Shown in pieces: positions 14,416-22,221 of a DNA stretch of 64,000 nucleotides. Source of the stretch: Bog-756 sp963769905 (GTDB lineage: Bacteria; Actinomycetota; Acidimicrobiia; Acidimicrobiales; RAAP-2); assembly GCA_963769905.1 (NCBI GenBank), contig CAVYNG010000002.1, positions 1,364,001 to 1,428,000 on the forward strand, in the 5' to 3' direction. Position numbers and translations under genes: made by a program. The notes below the pieces were generated by a model. It saw only the letters and a program-made list of their open reading frames with translations. It searched no databases and was not told the DNA's origin. Every line of letters begins with the position of its first letter. Position 1 is the stretch's first letter.

Positions 14416-16353
14416 ATGAGCGGCGACGAGGAAACCGCCTTCGGACGGTGGCCTTCGCCGTGGACCGCCGCGGAGGTGGCCGCCGCCCGGATCTCGCGGA
14501 GCGGCCTGGCCGTCGCCGGCGACACCGTGTATTGGTGCGAGAGCCGCCCGGGGGAGAGCGGCCGGCAGGTGGTCGTCGGATCGAGGAACCGTGGAAGACC
14601 GATGGACCTCTCGCCACCGGGGGTGAGCGTCCGCAGCAGGGTCCACGAGTACGGAGGAGGAGCGGCCGCCATCGCGGGGTCGACGCTCTACTACGTCGAC
14701 CAAGCCGATCAGCGCTGGTACCGGAGACCGCTCGAGCCGAACGCCGGCGCGCCCGTCCCCCTCACCACCGAGGGCGAATCGGGGCACCGCCGCTATGCGG
14801 ACGGACGGGTGACACCGAGCGGACGGTGGCTGATCAGCGTGGAGGAGCTCCTCCTCGACGGAGCGACGTCGCACGCGCTGGTGGCGGTGGCGACGGACGG
14901 CTCGCGGCGAGTCGAGATCCTCGACGAGAGCTCGGACTTCGTGGCAGCGCCGAGGATCTCTCCGGACGGGTCGCGGTTGGCCTGGACGAGCTGGGACCAT
15001 CCGTCGATGCCCTGGGACCGGTCCGAGCTACGCGTCGCCTCGGTCGAGGAGACAGCCGACACCGTCACCTTGCGGTCGACGGCGACGGTGGCGGGTGGGC
15101 CGCGCCGCTCGGTGGGCCAGCCCCGGTGGTGTGCCGACGGCGCGCTCGTCTTCGTGGACGACACGAGCGGGTGGTGGCTGCCGACCCGGCTGGCTCCGGG
15201 CGAGAGCGAACCCGTCGCACTGGTGCACCTCGAGGCAGAGTTCCACGCGCCGGACTGGGTACTCGGCCAGAGCACCATCGCGGAGCTCCCCGGGGGGGCG
15301 CTCCTCTGCCGCGTGCACCGCTCGGGATCCGACTCGCTGGTGCGCCTCGATCCCGGCCGTCGCGGACCGGACGCGTCCGGGTGGGTCCTCACGACCGTCG
15401 AACAACCATGCCTCTCGATCGCCGGGGTGGCCGCGGCTGGCGACGGCGCCCGGGCCTACCTGCTCGGCACCACCTCGTCCGAGGCACACGCGGTGCTCGA
15501 GCTCTCCCTCGTGGCGACCGCCCCCTCGAGACGGATCTCTGCGGCGTCCGGCCGGCCGCACGATCCGGCCGAGATCTCGGTCTCGAAGCCCTTCGTCGCA
15601 GGGAGCGGCCCCGCGTCCGTACCGGGTCAGTTCTTCGCCCCACGGTCACCTGGGGTCGAGTCGCGCCGCCCGCCGCCGCTCGTGGTGTTCTGCCACGGCG
15701 GACCGACCGGCTCCTTCGACCCGGGGTTCGACCCGGTGGTGCAGTTCTTCGCGAGCCGGGGTCTCGCGGTCGCCGGCGTCGACTACCGCGGGAGCAGCGG
15801 GTACGGCCGCGCCTACCGCGAGCGTCTCGCCGGCGAGTGGGGTGTGGCCGACGTCGACGACTGTGCGACCTTCGCGCTCGCGCTCGCCGGCGAGGGGCTC
15901 GTCGACGGAGATCGCATGGCGATCCGCGGGACGAGTGCCGGCGGCTTGACCGCCCTCGGCGCGCTCGTCCGCACCGACCTGTTCCGCGGCGCTGCCTCGT
16001 GGTACGGGGTGACCGACCTCGAGTCGCTCGCCGCCGACACCCACGACTTCGAGTCTCACTACCTCGATGGGTTGGTCGGCCAGTGGCCCGCGGCGAGAAC
16101 TCGGTACGAGGAACGCTCGCCGATCCATCACGCCGACCACATCAGCGGGGAGGTCCTGTTGCTGCAGGGCGCCGATGATCCGGTGGTACCTCCCGACCAG
16201 TCGGTGCGCTTCGCCGAGGCGCTCCGCGCGCACGGCGTCGAGTGCCGGTTGGTGGTGTTCGAACGCGAGTCGCACGGGTTCCGCTCGGCGGCGACGATCG
16301 AAGCCGCGCTGAGCGAAGAACTCGAGTTCTACCTGGGGTTGTTCGACGGGTGA
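14416..16353 (+). CDS. S9 family prolyl oligopeptidase-like peptidase
   Basis: A 645-residue serine peptidase with an N-terminal beta-propeller (repeats such as RISPDGSRLAWTSWD and VGQPRWCADGALVF) and a C-terminal alpha/beta hydrolase domain. The catalytic triad is visible: S507 in GTSAGG, D588 in ADDPVVPP and H620 in ESHGFR. FCHGGPTGSFDP supplies the oxyanion region. No signal peptide is evident, so it is probably cytoplasmic; it would cleave short peptides or acyl-aminoacyl peptides. TACCGT lies 9 nt before the ATG. It is divergent from the reductase with a shared promoter core. Confidence 0.93.
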   Translation: MSGDEETAFGRWPSPWTAAEVAAARISRSGLAVAGDTVYWCESRPGESGRQVVVGSRNRGRPMDLSPPGVSVRSRVHEYGGGAAAIAGSTLYYVDQADQRWYRRPLEPNAGAPVPLTTEGESGHRRYADGRVTPSGRWLISVEELLLDGATSHALVAVATDGSRRVEILDESSDFVAAPRISPDGSRLAWTSWDHPSMPWDRSELRVASVEETADTVTLRSTATVAGGPRRSVGQPRWCADGALVFVDDTSGWWLPTRLAPGESEPVALVHLEAEFHAPDWVLGQSTIAELPGGALLCRVHRSGSDSLVRLDPGRRGPDASGWVLTTVEQPCLSIAGVAAAGDGARAYLLGTTSSEAHAVLELSLVATAPSRRISAASGRPHDPAEISVSKPFVAGSGPASVPGQFFAPRSPGVESRRPPPLVVFCHGGPTGSFDPGFDPVVQFFASRGLAVAGVDYRGSSGYGRAYRERLAGEWGVADVDDCATFALALAGEGLVDGDRMAIRGTSAGGLTALGALVRTDLFRGAASWYGVTDLESLAADTHDFESHYLDGLVGQWPAARTRYEERSPIHHADHISGEVLLLQGADDPVVPPDQSVRFAEALRAHGVECRLVVFERESHGFRSAATIEAALSEELEFYLGLFDG

Positions 16354-16470
16354 AGAGCCGTCAACCTGGACTTACGCGGTGGTAGCCTCGGTCGTGCCGA
16401 ACGATGGCCGGCCGATCCTGCCGACCCCGCGGCAACGGGGCGGACCGCCCAGCCGGAGGAGCCCCGAACG

Positions 16471-17946
16471 GTGAACCTGCACGACCACGGGGTGATCCGC
16501 GACGCGGCGCGGCGTGTCCGGCAGGCATTGGCGCGTCTCTCCCCCGAGTGGAGGGACGTGGTGCTCTACGGCGCGTCCGCGGTCTTCGCGACGGTCACCG
16601 CCATCGCGGTCGGGATCCCGCTCTACCGCCAATGGGGACAGATGGCGGCCGGCCCCTACGCGGTCGCCACGGCACTCGTCGCCTGGGCCGCATGGCGCTG
16701 GTCGGCATCGAGGTCCGGGACCGAGGACGGCCCCTCCGAGCGCGCCCGGCGACGCTCCCGCGCCGTCAGGATCGTGGCGTTCTTCGTCGTCCTGTTCGGA
16801 GCGACCCTGATCCCTCTGTCGGTCGAAGTGGTCTGGCGATCGCAGGGCAACGCCACCGAGCACGTCCAGCCCGAGGTGGTGGTCGTCGAGCGCGCCGGTG
16901 CGCGGGTGGCCCACGGCAAGGCGCCCTATCAGGTGGTCGACCGCAACGGTCACATCCTGATCCACCAGAACGACGTCCCGGTCTACGAGCTGTACTACCC
17001 CTATCTGCCGGGCATGGTCCTCTTCGGCCTCTCGAGCGGGAGCACGGTCGAGGCGAGTCTCACCGATGCACGCATCCAATTCCTCGTGTTCACCGTCCTC
17101 GTCGCGATCCTCGCCCTGAGCCGTCTTCGCCCGTCGACCGATGCGCGCACCAGGGCGTTCCAGGTGCTCACCGTGCTGCCGACCGCGGCCTTGCCCTTCG
17201 CGACCGGCGGTGACGACATGCCCGTCGTGGCGCTGATGCTGCTCGGACTCGTCGCGCTACAGCGGCGAAGGCCGGTGCTGGCCGGACTCGCGCTCGGTGC
17301 CGCGTCGTCCCTCAAGTTCACCGCGTGGCCACTCGTCGTGTTCGCGGTCTGGGCCGCCTACGACCGCAGTTCTCGGCGCGCCATCGGTCGGTACGCGGCC
17401 GGCGTGGTCGCGGTGGTCGGAACCGTCGTGCTGCCGGTCGCGCTCTCCAACCTGTCGGCGTTCGTCGACAACGTGGTCCGTTTCCCCCTCGGGTTGGCCG
17501 GTGTCTCCTCACCGGCAGCGAGCGCGCTGCCGGGTCACATCCTCGTGTCGGTGTTCCCCGGGGTCCACCGCCCCTATCTGGTCGCGGTCGGATTGATCGG
17601 CGGCGCCGTGCTCGTCCGTCACCTCATGCGACACCCTCCGCGCGACCCGGCGGGCGTGGCGGCGCTGACCGGGTGGGTGATGCTCGTGGCCATCCTGCTC
17701 GCCCCGGCCACCCGGGTCGGCTACCTCCTCTATCCGATCAACCTGTTCGTCTGGGCCTGGATGCTCGGGCGGGCCGACGTTCCCGCGGTCGGTAGGAAGG
17801 CTGCGCCCGACGGCGGCGCGGCGGGCGCGCGGTCCCGCGACGGCAGTGCTCAGTTCTCATCGTCGGGGAGCTGGAACAGCTCGAGCGAGTACGGCGTCAC
17901 CCCGGCGGAGGTGGTCGGGGAGACCACCACGCCCACTTCCCAGTAG
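16471..17946 (+). CDS. polytopic membrane protein, GT87/DUF2029-like glycosyltransferase
   Basis: A 491-residue membrane protein with about ten hydrophobic segments. The arrangement of an extracellular loop after the third helix (VAHGKAPYQVV, YPYLPGMVLFGL), GGDDMPVVALMLLGL and SSLKFTAWPLV resembles GT-C fold polyprenyl-phosphate-dependent mannosyl- or arabinosyltransferases (GT87/DUF2029). Identification is by pattern only, so family membership is tentative. GGAGGAG sits 8 nt before the GTG. The last 30 or so residues are low-complexity Ser-rich and are encoded antisense to the 3' end of the next, convergent gene. Confidence 0.6.
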   Translation: MNLHDHGVIRDAARRVRQALARLSPEWRDVVLYGASAVFATVTAIAVGIPLYRQWGQMAAGPYAVATALVAWAAWRWSASRSGTEDGPSERARRRSRAVRIVAFFVVLFGATLIPLSVEVVWRSQGNATEHVQPEVVVVERAGARVAHGKAPYQVVDRNGHILIHQNDVPVYELYYPYLPGMVLFGLSSGSTVEASLTDARIQFLVFTVLVAILALSRLRPSTDARTRAFQVLTVLPTAALPFATGGDDMPVVALMLLGLVALQRRRPVLAGLALGAASSLKFTAWPLVVFAVWAAYDRSSRRAIGRYAAGVVAVVGTVVLPVALSNLSAFVDNVVRFPLGLAGVSSPAASALPGHILVSVFPGVHRPYLVAVGLIGGAVLVRHLMRHPPRDPAGVAALTGWVMLVAILLAPATRVGYLLYPINLFVWAWMLGRADVPAVGRKAAPDGGAAGARSRDGSAQFSSSGSWNSSSEYGVTPAEVVGETTTPTSQ

Positions 17947-18482
17947 AACCCGTCACCGCTCCCACGCTTCGCCAGCACCTCCGTGCCGCTCCCGCTGCGA
18001 GTGCCGGCGCCGAGGTAGATCACCTGCCACCCGAGCTTCGGGAGGAGCGTGTGGAAGGTGTCGATCGCCTCGGACGACGACAGCGTGCCGGTGGTGAAGG
18101 ACACGGTGCGGTCGAATTGGCTCTGCCCCTGGTCGCTGTTCACGGTGCTTCGGACCGTGCTGCCGGCGGGGACTGCCAGGTTGCCGAGGATGTCGGCCGG
18201 AGGCTCGCCGGAGCCGACGATCGAGTGGAGGGAGGACGTCGCCGGAGTGAGCGGCACCGCCGTGCCGTCGGGGATGGTGACCGTGCGCAAGCTCTCTGTG
18301 GGCGAGGAGCCGGTGACGAGCGCGGAGGCGAGCACTCCGGCCAGCAGGATGAAAACGGCGATGCCGAGGATCACGAGCGCCGGACCCCGCGGGGAGACCC
18401 GTTGGTAGGTGCGGTGTTCGGGGTCGACCGGCTCGGCGTCCGGCGGCGGCGCGTCGGTGAGCTCCGGTGTGGCACCGATCAT
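17850..18482 (-). CDS. single-pass membrane-anchored protein of unknown function
   Basis: A 210-residue protein I do not recognise. Residues 1-35 are acidic and proline-rich, one transmembrane helix follows (LVILGIAVFILLAGVLASALV), and the remaining ~150 residues are predicted outside the membrane, with a globular part containing SSSEAIDTFHTLLPKLGWQVIYLG and YWEVGVVVSP. The last region resembles small extracytoplasmic domains seen after anchors in actinobacteria. ATG 18482 is preferred because TAACAT lies 9 nt upstream; a GTG at 18488 is also in frame. Its 3' end overlaps the convergent membrane protein by 97 bp. Confidence 0.72.
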   Translation of the reverse strand: MIGATPELTDAPPPDAEPVDPEHRTYQRVSPRGPALVILGIAVFILLAGVLASALVTGSSPTESLRTVTIPDGTAVPLTPATSSLHSIVGSGEPPADILGNLAVPAGSTVRSTVNSDQGQSQFDRTVSFTTGTLSSSEAIDTFHTLLPKLGWQVIYLGAGTRSGSGTEVLAKRGSGDGFYWEVGVVVSPTTSAGVTPYSLELFQLPDDEN

Positions 18483-18491
18483 GACCACGAC

Positions 18492-18497
18492 ATGTTA
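18492..18497 (-). promoter_or_regulatory. leaderless -10 of the anchored protein gene
   Basis: TAACAT on the minus strand, 9 nt before the ATG at 18482. Confidence 0.45.
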
Positions 18498-18586
18498 CCG
18501 GGCCCCGCGAGGCCCCTTCGGGCCGGGCTCCTCGTCGCTACACTCCGAGAGCCCGGCCGAGGCGGGCCACCGCGGAGGGAGGAACG

Positions 18587-20002
18587 ATGGGGGTCGGTCA
18601 GGGAGGTCGCGGGTTCGAATCGGGTTCGACGGGCAAGGTGGTCAGCCGCAGGGCCTTCCTCGGCTCCGCGGCGGCAGGTGCGGCCGGCGTGGCGCTGGCT
18701 GCCTGCGGCGGTGGATCGTCCTCGTCGTCGACGACGACGCGGTCGTCTCCTTCGACGACCAATGTCCGCGTGGCGGGAATGCCGCCCAACCCGAAGGCGC
18801 CGGTCGGTTCGGACCAGCTCCCGCAGGTCGACCACATCGTCGTGGTCATGATGGAGAACCACTCCTTCGACAACGTCCTCGGAGCGCTCGGCAGGGGAGA
18901 CGTGCTCGCGCGCACCGCCGCGGGGATCCCCGACGCGACCAACCCCGACGGTCAGGGGCAGCTCGTCCGCTCCTTCCGCATGCCGACACCCTGCCAGCTC
19001 CAGGCGAAGCCGTCCCAGGCCTGGAACGACTCCCACACCCAGTTCTCGGGCGGCACCAACCAGGGGTTCGTCGTGAGCAACTCGGGACCGGTCGCCATGG
19101 GGTACTTCACTCCCGCGGACCTTCCGTTCACCAATTCGCTCGCCGCGACCTACCCGATCGCCGACCGCTACTTCTGCTCGGTGCTCGCGCAGACCTACCC
19201 GAACCGCCGCTACCTGATGGCCGCCACCTCGCTCGGGCAGGTGAACGATTCGTACACGACCGAGCTTCCCCCGAACGGGACCATCTTCGACTCCTTCGAC
19301 CGCCACGGGATCTCCTGGAAGAACTACTACACGAACCTCCCCTCCTCGTGGTCGTTCCTCGGGCTCGCCACCCAGGCGTCGAACAAGGCGGGCCTCGCGC
19401 ACATCTCGGACTTCTACACCGACTGCGCGGCCGGAAATCTGCCTGCGTTCTCGCTGGTCGACCCCGATTTCAACATGTCCTCCGAGGAGAACCCGCAGGA
19501 CGTGCAGTACGGCGACGTGTTCCTCGCCAAGGTGGTCGACGCGGTGACGTCGGGCCCCAGGTGGTCGAAGACGTTGCTCGTCTGGAACTACGACGAGCAC
19601 GGCGGGTACTACGACCACGTGCCGCCTCCTCGGGCTGTCACCCCCGACGACATCGCCCCGATCCTCACGCCCGGCGACGTCCCCGGGGCGTTCGACCGGC
19701 TCGGGTTCCGTGTTCCCGCCGGCGTGGTGAGCCCGTACGCACGGGCGAACCATGTCTCGCACACCGTCTACGACCACACCTCGGTCCTCCGCACCGTCGA
19801 GGTCAAGTGGAACCTCCCCGCCCTCACCCGACGCGACGCGGCGGCGAACGACTTGCTCGACATGGTCGACTTCGCGTCGCCGCCGGCCTTCTTGCACCCG
19901 CCGCAGCTCCATGCCCCGGCAGACCCGGCAGTCGAGGCCTCGTGTCTCGTCAAGGGTGCGGGGACCATCCCGCCACCGAGCGCGGTGATCTCGGCCGGTT
20001 GA
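18587..20002 (+). CDS. Tat-exported phosphoesterase (phospholipase C/acid phosphatase family)
   Basis: A 471-residue member of the alkaline-phosphatase-superfamily phosphoesterases (phospholipase C / AcpA group). A twin-arginine signal (SRRAFLG, residues 20-26) ends in the lipobox LAAC with Cys40, predicting a folded lipoprotein outside the membrane. Catalytic and metal motifs are VVVMMENHSFDNVLG, LVDPDFN, WNYDEHGGYYDHVPPP. It probably hydrolyses phosphodiesters or phosphomonoesters for phosphate supply. GGGAGG lies just before the ATG. The first ~18 residues read like a translated tRNA T-arm; a GTG at 18638 would remove them and start directly before SRRAFLG. Confidence 0.85.
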   Translation: MGVGQGGRGFESGSTGKVVSRRAFLGSAAAGAAGVALAACGGGSSSSSTTTRSSPSTTNVRVAGMPPNPKAPVGSDQLPQVDHIVVVMMENHSFDNVLGALGRGDVLARTAAGIPDATNPDGQGQLVRSFRMPTPCQLQAKPSQAWNDSHTQFSGGTNQGFVVSNSGPVAMGYFTPADLPFTNSLAATYPIADRYFCSVLAQTYPNRRYLMAATSLGQVNDSYTTELPPNGTIFDSFDRHGISWKNYYTNLPSSWSFLGLATQASNKAGLAHISDFYTDCAAGNLPAFSLVDPDFNMSSEENPQDVQYGDVFLAKVVDAVTSGPRWSKTLLVWNYDEHGGYYDHVPPPRAVTPDDIAPILTPGDVPGAFDRLGFRVPAGVVSPYARANHVSHTVYDHTSVLRTVEVKWNLPALTRRDAAANDLLDMVDFASPPAFLHPPQLHAPADPAVEASCLVKGAGTIPPPSAVISAG

Positions 20003-20039
20003 CTCGACGCAAGCGACCCTCTTGGCCAGGTATTCCGCG

Positions 20040-20067
20040 CGGACGGGAGACGGATCATCACCGTCCG
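20040..20067 (+). terminator. hairpin after the phosphoesterase gene
   Basis: CGGACGG (20040-20046) can pair with CCGTCCG (20061-20067); an inner GACGG/CCGTC hairpin is an alternative. It stands about 38 bp after the stop and is followed by an A/T-rich stretch. Confidence 0.5.
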
Positions 20068-20086
20068 TGAAACAATTTACGGGTTG

Positions 20087-20115
20087 TTTACAAATGTCGG
20101 TCCATCGCGCACAAT
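20087..20115 (+). promoter_or_regulatory. candidate promoter of an intergenic RNA
   Basis: TTTACA (20087-20092), a 17-bp spacer and CACAAT (20110-20115). An AAACAA/TTGTTT inverted repeat (20070-20075, 20084-20089) overlaps the -35. No reading frame follows. Confidence 0.4.
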
Positions 20116-20120
20116 GACTG

Positions 20121-20230
20121 GGCACTGACGGGCGCAAGCACCGTCAAGAGGAGGGGTACCCGGTCCGCTCGAGCGGACCGGATCCTGCGAAATCGGGGGG
20201 GTAGTGGCCGGGTCGGAAGACCCGGCCACT
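20121..20230. ncRNA. structured intergenic element, candidate small RNA
   Basis: Three hairpins in a row: TGACGG/CCGTCA (20126-20146), a 22-nt perfect palindrome (20160-20181) and a 12-bp stem with GGAA loop (20203-20230). Unpaired purine tracts GAGGAGGGG and GGGGGGG lie between them. The last stem could also terminate thiD transcription from the right. Strand is undecided. Confidence 0.4.
20203..20230. terminator. 12-bp GGAA-loop hairpin between convergent genes
   Basis: AGTGGCCGGGTC (20203-20214) pairs perfectly with GACCCGGCCACT (20219-20230). It abuts the thiD stop and may serve both strands; no T-tract. Confidence 0.6.
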
Positions 20231-20231
20231 G

Positions 20232-21164
20232 TCATTCCGCAGACGAAATTCGTCCTGTTCGGCGGCTGGTCTTCGGCACCGAGTTCGGCGGCGCCGGATC
20301 ACCGAGGGACCACCCGAACGGATCGAGCGGACCGTGACCTCCGCCGAGACGCCAGCCGGACGCGCCCTCGAGCGCGCGCCGGACGAACTCCTTCGCGCCG
20401 GCCACCGCCTCGAGCGGGTCGGCGCCGCGGGCGAGCAGCGCGGCGATGGCCGCCGACAGCGTGCAACCGGTTCCGTGGGTGTTGGCCGTCTCGACATGGG
20501 GACCCTCGAGCACGGTCCACTCTCCCGCTTCGCCGCTTTCCCCGCCGAGGAGGACGTCCGGAACGAGGGATGGCGACGCGGCGTCCGACGTCTGGTCGAC
20601 CCCGGGGAGGTGGCCGCCCTTCACCAGCACCCAGTCCGCGCCCATGCGGTGGATCCGGACCGCGAGCTCTGCCATCTGCTCGATGTCGCGGACTCCCTCC
20701 GGGTCCTCGCCGACGAGCACCGCGGCCTCCCGGAGATTCGGCGTGACCATCAGTGCGTGCGGGACCAGTTCGCACCGGTAGGCCTCGACGGCCTCCTCGG
20801 TCACGAGGGTCCTGCCGGTCGACGCCACGAGCACCGGGTCCACGACGAGCCGGGGGAGCGACCCTGCCCGCGCTCGCATGGCGACGACGCGGACCACCTC
20901 GGGCGTGCCGAGGAGGCCGGTCTTGACCGCGGCGAGCGGGAAGTCGTCGAGGAGCGTCCCGATCTGCCCGTCGACCACGTCGGGAGGGACCGGGTGCACC
21001 GCGACGACCGACTCGGTGTTCTGCGCGGTCACCGCGGTGATCGCGGTCACTCCGAAGACGCCGAGCGCGCTCATCGCCTTGAGATCGGCCTGGATGCCGG
21101 CGCCCGCACCCGAATCGGAGCCGGCGATGGTCAGCGCGACGGGCGGACCGGCACCTTCGGTCAC
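20232..21164 (-). CDS. thiD: hydroxymethylpyrimidine/phosphomethylpyrimidine kinase
   Basis: A 310-residue HMP/HMP-P kinase that phosphorylates the pyrimidine half of thiamine twice. Signatures are ALTIAGSDSGAGAGIQADLK, AVKTGLLG, VVDPVLVASTG, and the anion-hole/catalytic NTHGTGCTLSAAIAA. It is last in thiO-thiS-thiG-thiD; its GTG overlaps the thiG stop (GTGA at 21164-21161). About 40 extra C-terminal residues after GHGPLDP are low-complexity. Downstream are the hairpins at 20203-20230 and 20160-20181. No ThiE domain is fused. Confidence 0.95.
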   Translation of the reverse strand: MTEGAGPPVALTIAGSDSGAGAGIQADLKAMSALGVFGVTAITAVTAQNTESVVAVHPVPPDVVDGQIGTLLDDFPLAAVKTGLLGTPEVVRVVAMRARAGSLPRLVVDPVLVASTGRTLVTEEAVEAYRCELVPHALMVTPNLREAAVLVGEDPEGVRDIEQMAELAVRIHRMGADWVLVKGGHLPGVDQTSDAASPSLVPDVLLGGESGEAGEWTVLEGPHVETANTHGTGCTLSAAIAALLARGADPLEAVAGAKEFVRRALEGASGWRLGGGHGPLDPFGWSLGDPAPPNSVPKTSRRTGRISSAE

Positions 21165-21982
21165 GTGCCGATCATTCCGGCGAAGCCGCTCGAGGGCCGG
21201 GCGTGGAACCGCGGGGTGATCCTGCCGGCCTCCCACGCGGCACGTCCCGCACGGACTGCGTCCCTCATCGCGAGGGCCATCAGCGCCGGGCGCTCGGCGC
21301 GGGTGACCGAGGAGGCCACCAAGACCGCGTCGCAACCGAGCTCCATCGCGAGGCATGCGTCCGAGGCCGTACCCACCCCGGCGTCGAGCACCACCGGAAC
21401 TCCGGCCTGGTCGGTGACCAGCGCGATGTTGTGAGGGTTGAGGATCCCGAGCCCACTGCCGATCGGTGCGCCGAGCGGCATGACCGCGGCGCAGCCTGCC
21501 TGTTCGAGGCGGCGGGCGAGGACGGGGTCGTCGGTGCAGTAGGGGAGGACCACGAATCCGTCGTCGACGAGTTGTTCGGCGGCGGACAGCAGTTCCACCG
21601 GGTCGGGGAGGAGGGTGCGGTCGTCGCCGATGACTTCGAGCTTCACCCAATCGGTCTCGAAGGCCTCGCGGGCGAGCTGCGCGGTCAGGACGGCCTCGGC
21701 CGCAGTCAGGCAGCCCGCGGTATTGGGCAGCACCTGGATCCCGAGTCCGTGGAGGAGGTCGACGAGCGAGTGCCGGGTCGTGGGATCGATACGGCGCACG
21801 GCGACCGTGGCGAGCGATGTCTCCGAGGCCACGAGCGCCTCTCGGAGCGCATCGGGACTGGACATCCCGCCGGTGCCGAGCAGGAGGCGCGAGGGGATCA
21901 CCGTGCCACCGAGGGTCAAGCCCGCTGTCGTCGTGCCCGACCGCGAGGCGGAGGCAGAGGAAGAGGCGGTTTCGGTGGCCAT
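21161..21982 (-). CDS. thiG: thiazole synthase
   Basis: A 273-residue ThiG, the TIM-barrel enzyme that builds the thiamine thiazole from deoxyxylulose-5-phosphate, dehydroglycine and ThiS thiocarboxylate. K114 in DWVKLEVIGD is the Schiff-base lysine; LLLGTGG, LPNTAGC and VVLDAGVGTASDA are family motifs. The first 20 residues are a Ser/Thr/Ala-rich extension. The ATG has TACCGT 7 nt upstream on the minus strand although the gene is inside an operon, so a second, leaderless internal promoter is possible. It overlaps thiD by 4 bp. Confidence 0.96.
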   Translation of the reverse strand: MATETASSSASASRSGTTTAGLTLGGTVIPSRLLLGTGGMSSPDALREALVASETSLATVAVRRIDPTTRHSLVDLLHGLGIQVLPNTAGCLTAAEAVLTAQLAREAFETDWVKLEVIGDDRTLLPDPVELLSAAEQLVDDGFVVLPYCTDDPVLARRLEQAGCAAVMPLGAPIGSGLGILNPHNIALVTDQAGVPVVLDAGVGTASDACLAMELGCDAVLVASSVTRAERPALMALAMRDAVRAGRAAWEAGRITPRFHARPSSGFAGMIGT

Positions 21983-21989
21983 CGCGACC

Positions 21990-21995
21990 ACGGTA
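21990..21995 (-). promoter_or_regulatory. leaderless -10 of thiG
   Basis: TACCGT on the minus strand, 7 nt before the ATG at 21982, inside the thi operon. Confidence 0.45.
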
Positions 21996-22017
21996 CCGCC
22001 GGCTGCAACCCGGGCCG

Positions 22018-22221
22018 CTACCCCCCTGCCGCGGCGGTCACGATCTCGACGACGTCCCCGTCGCCGACACGGGTATCCTCCCAGGCGCTCTTCGGGACGA
22101 CATCGCCGTTGACGGCGACCGCGACACCCCGCGGGGAGGCGCACCACTGATCGACCAGGCGGCCGAGCGTCGTGGAGGGTGACGTCTCGTGGGCTGCGCC
22201 GTTGACCGTGATCGAGGTCAT
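22018..22221 (-). CDS. thiS: ThiS sulfur carrier protein
   Basis: A 67-residue ubiquitin-like sulfur carrier. It begins MTSITVNG, has the VAVAVNGDVVPKSAWE strand and ends in the essential diglycine (AAAGG) that is adenylated and thiocarboxylated before donating sulfur to ThiG. The adenylating enzyme ThiF is not in the window. Its ATG overlaps the thiO stop in ATGA (22221-22218), and 35 bp separate it from thiG. Confidence 0.95.
   Translation of the reverse strand: MTSITVNGAAHETSPSTTLGRLVDQWCASPRGVAVAVNGDVVPKSAWEDTRVGDGDVVEIVTAAAGG

Noticed and set aside
18604..18626. GGTTCGAATC at 18612-18621, identical to a tRNA T-loop, with peptide GRGFES above it.
   Set aside because: The flanking five bases on each side do not pair (GCGGG against CGGGT), and no acceptor or anticodon stem can be found upstream. 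At most it is a tRNA remnant or chance, and it lies within the coding frame of the phosphoesterase.
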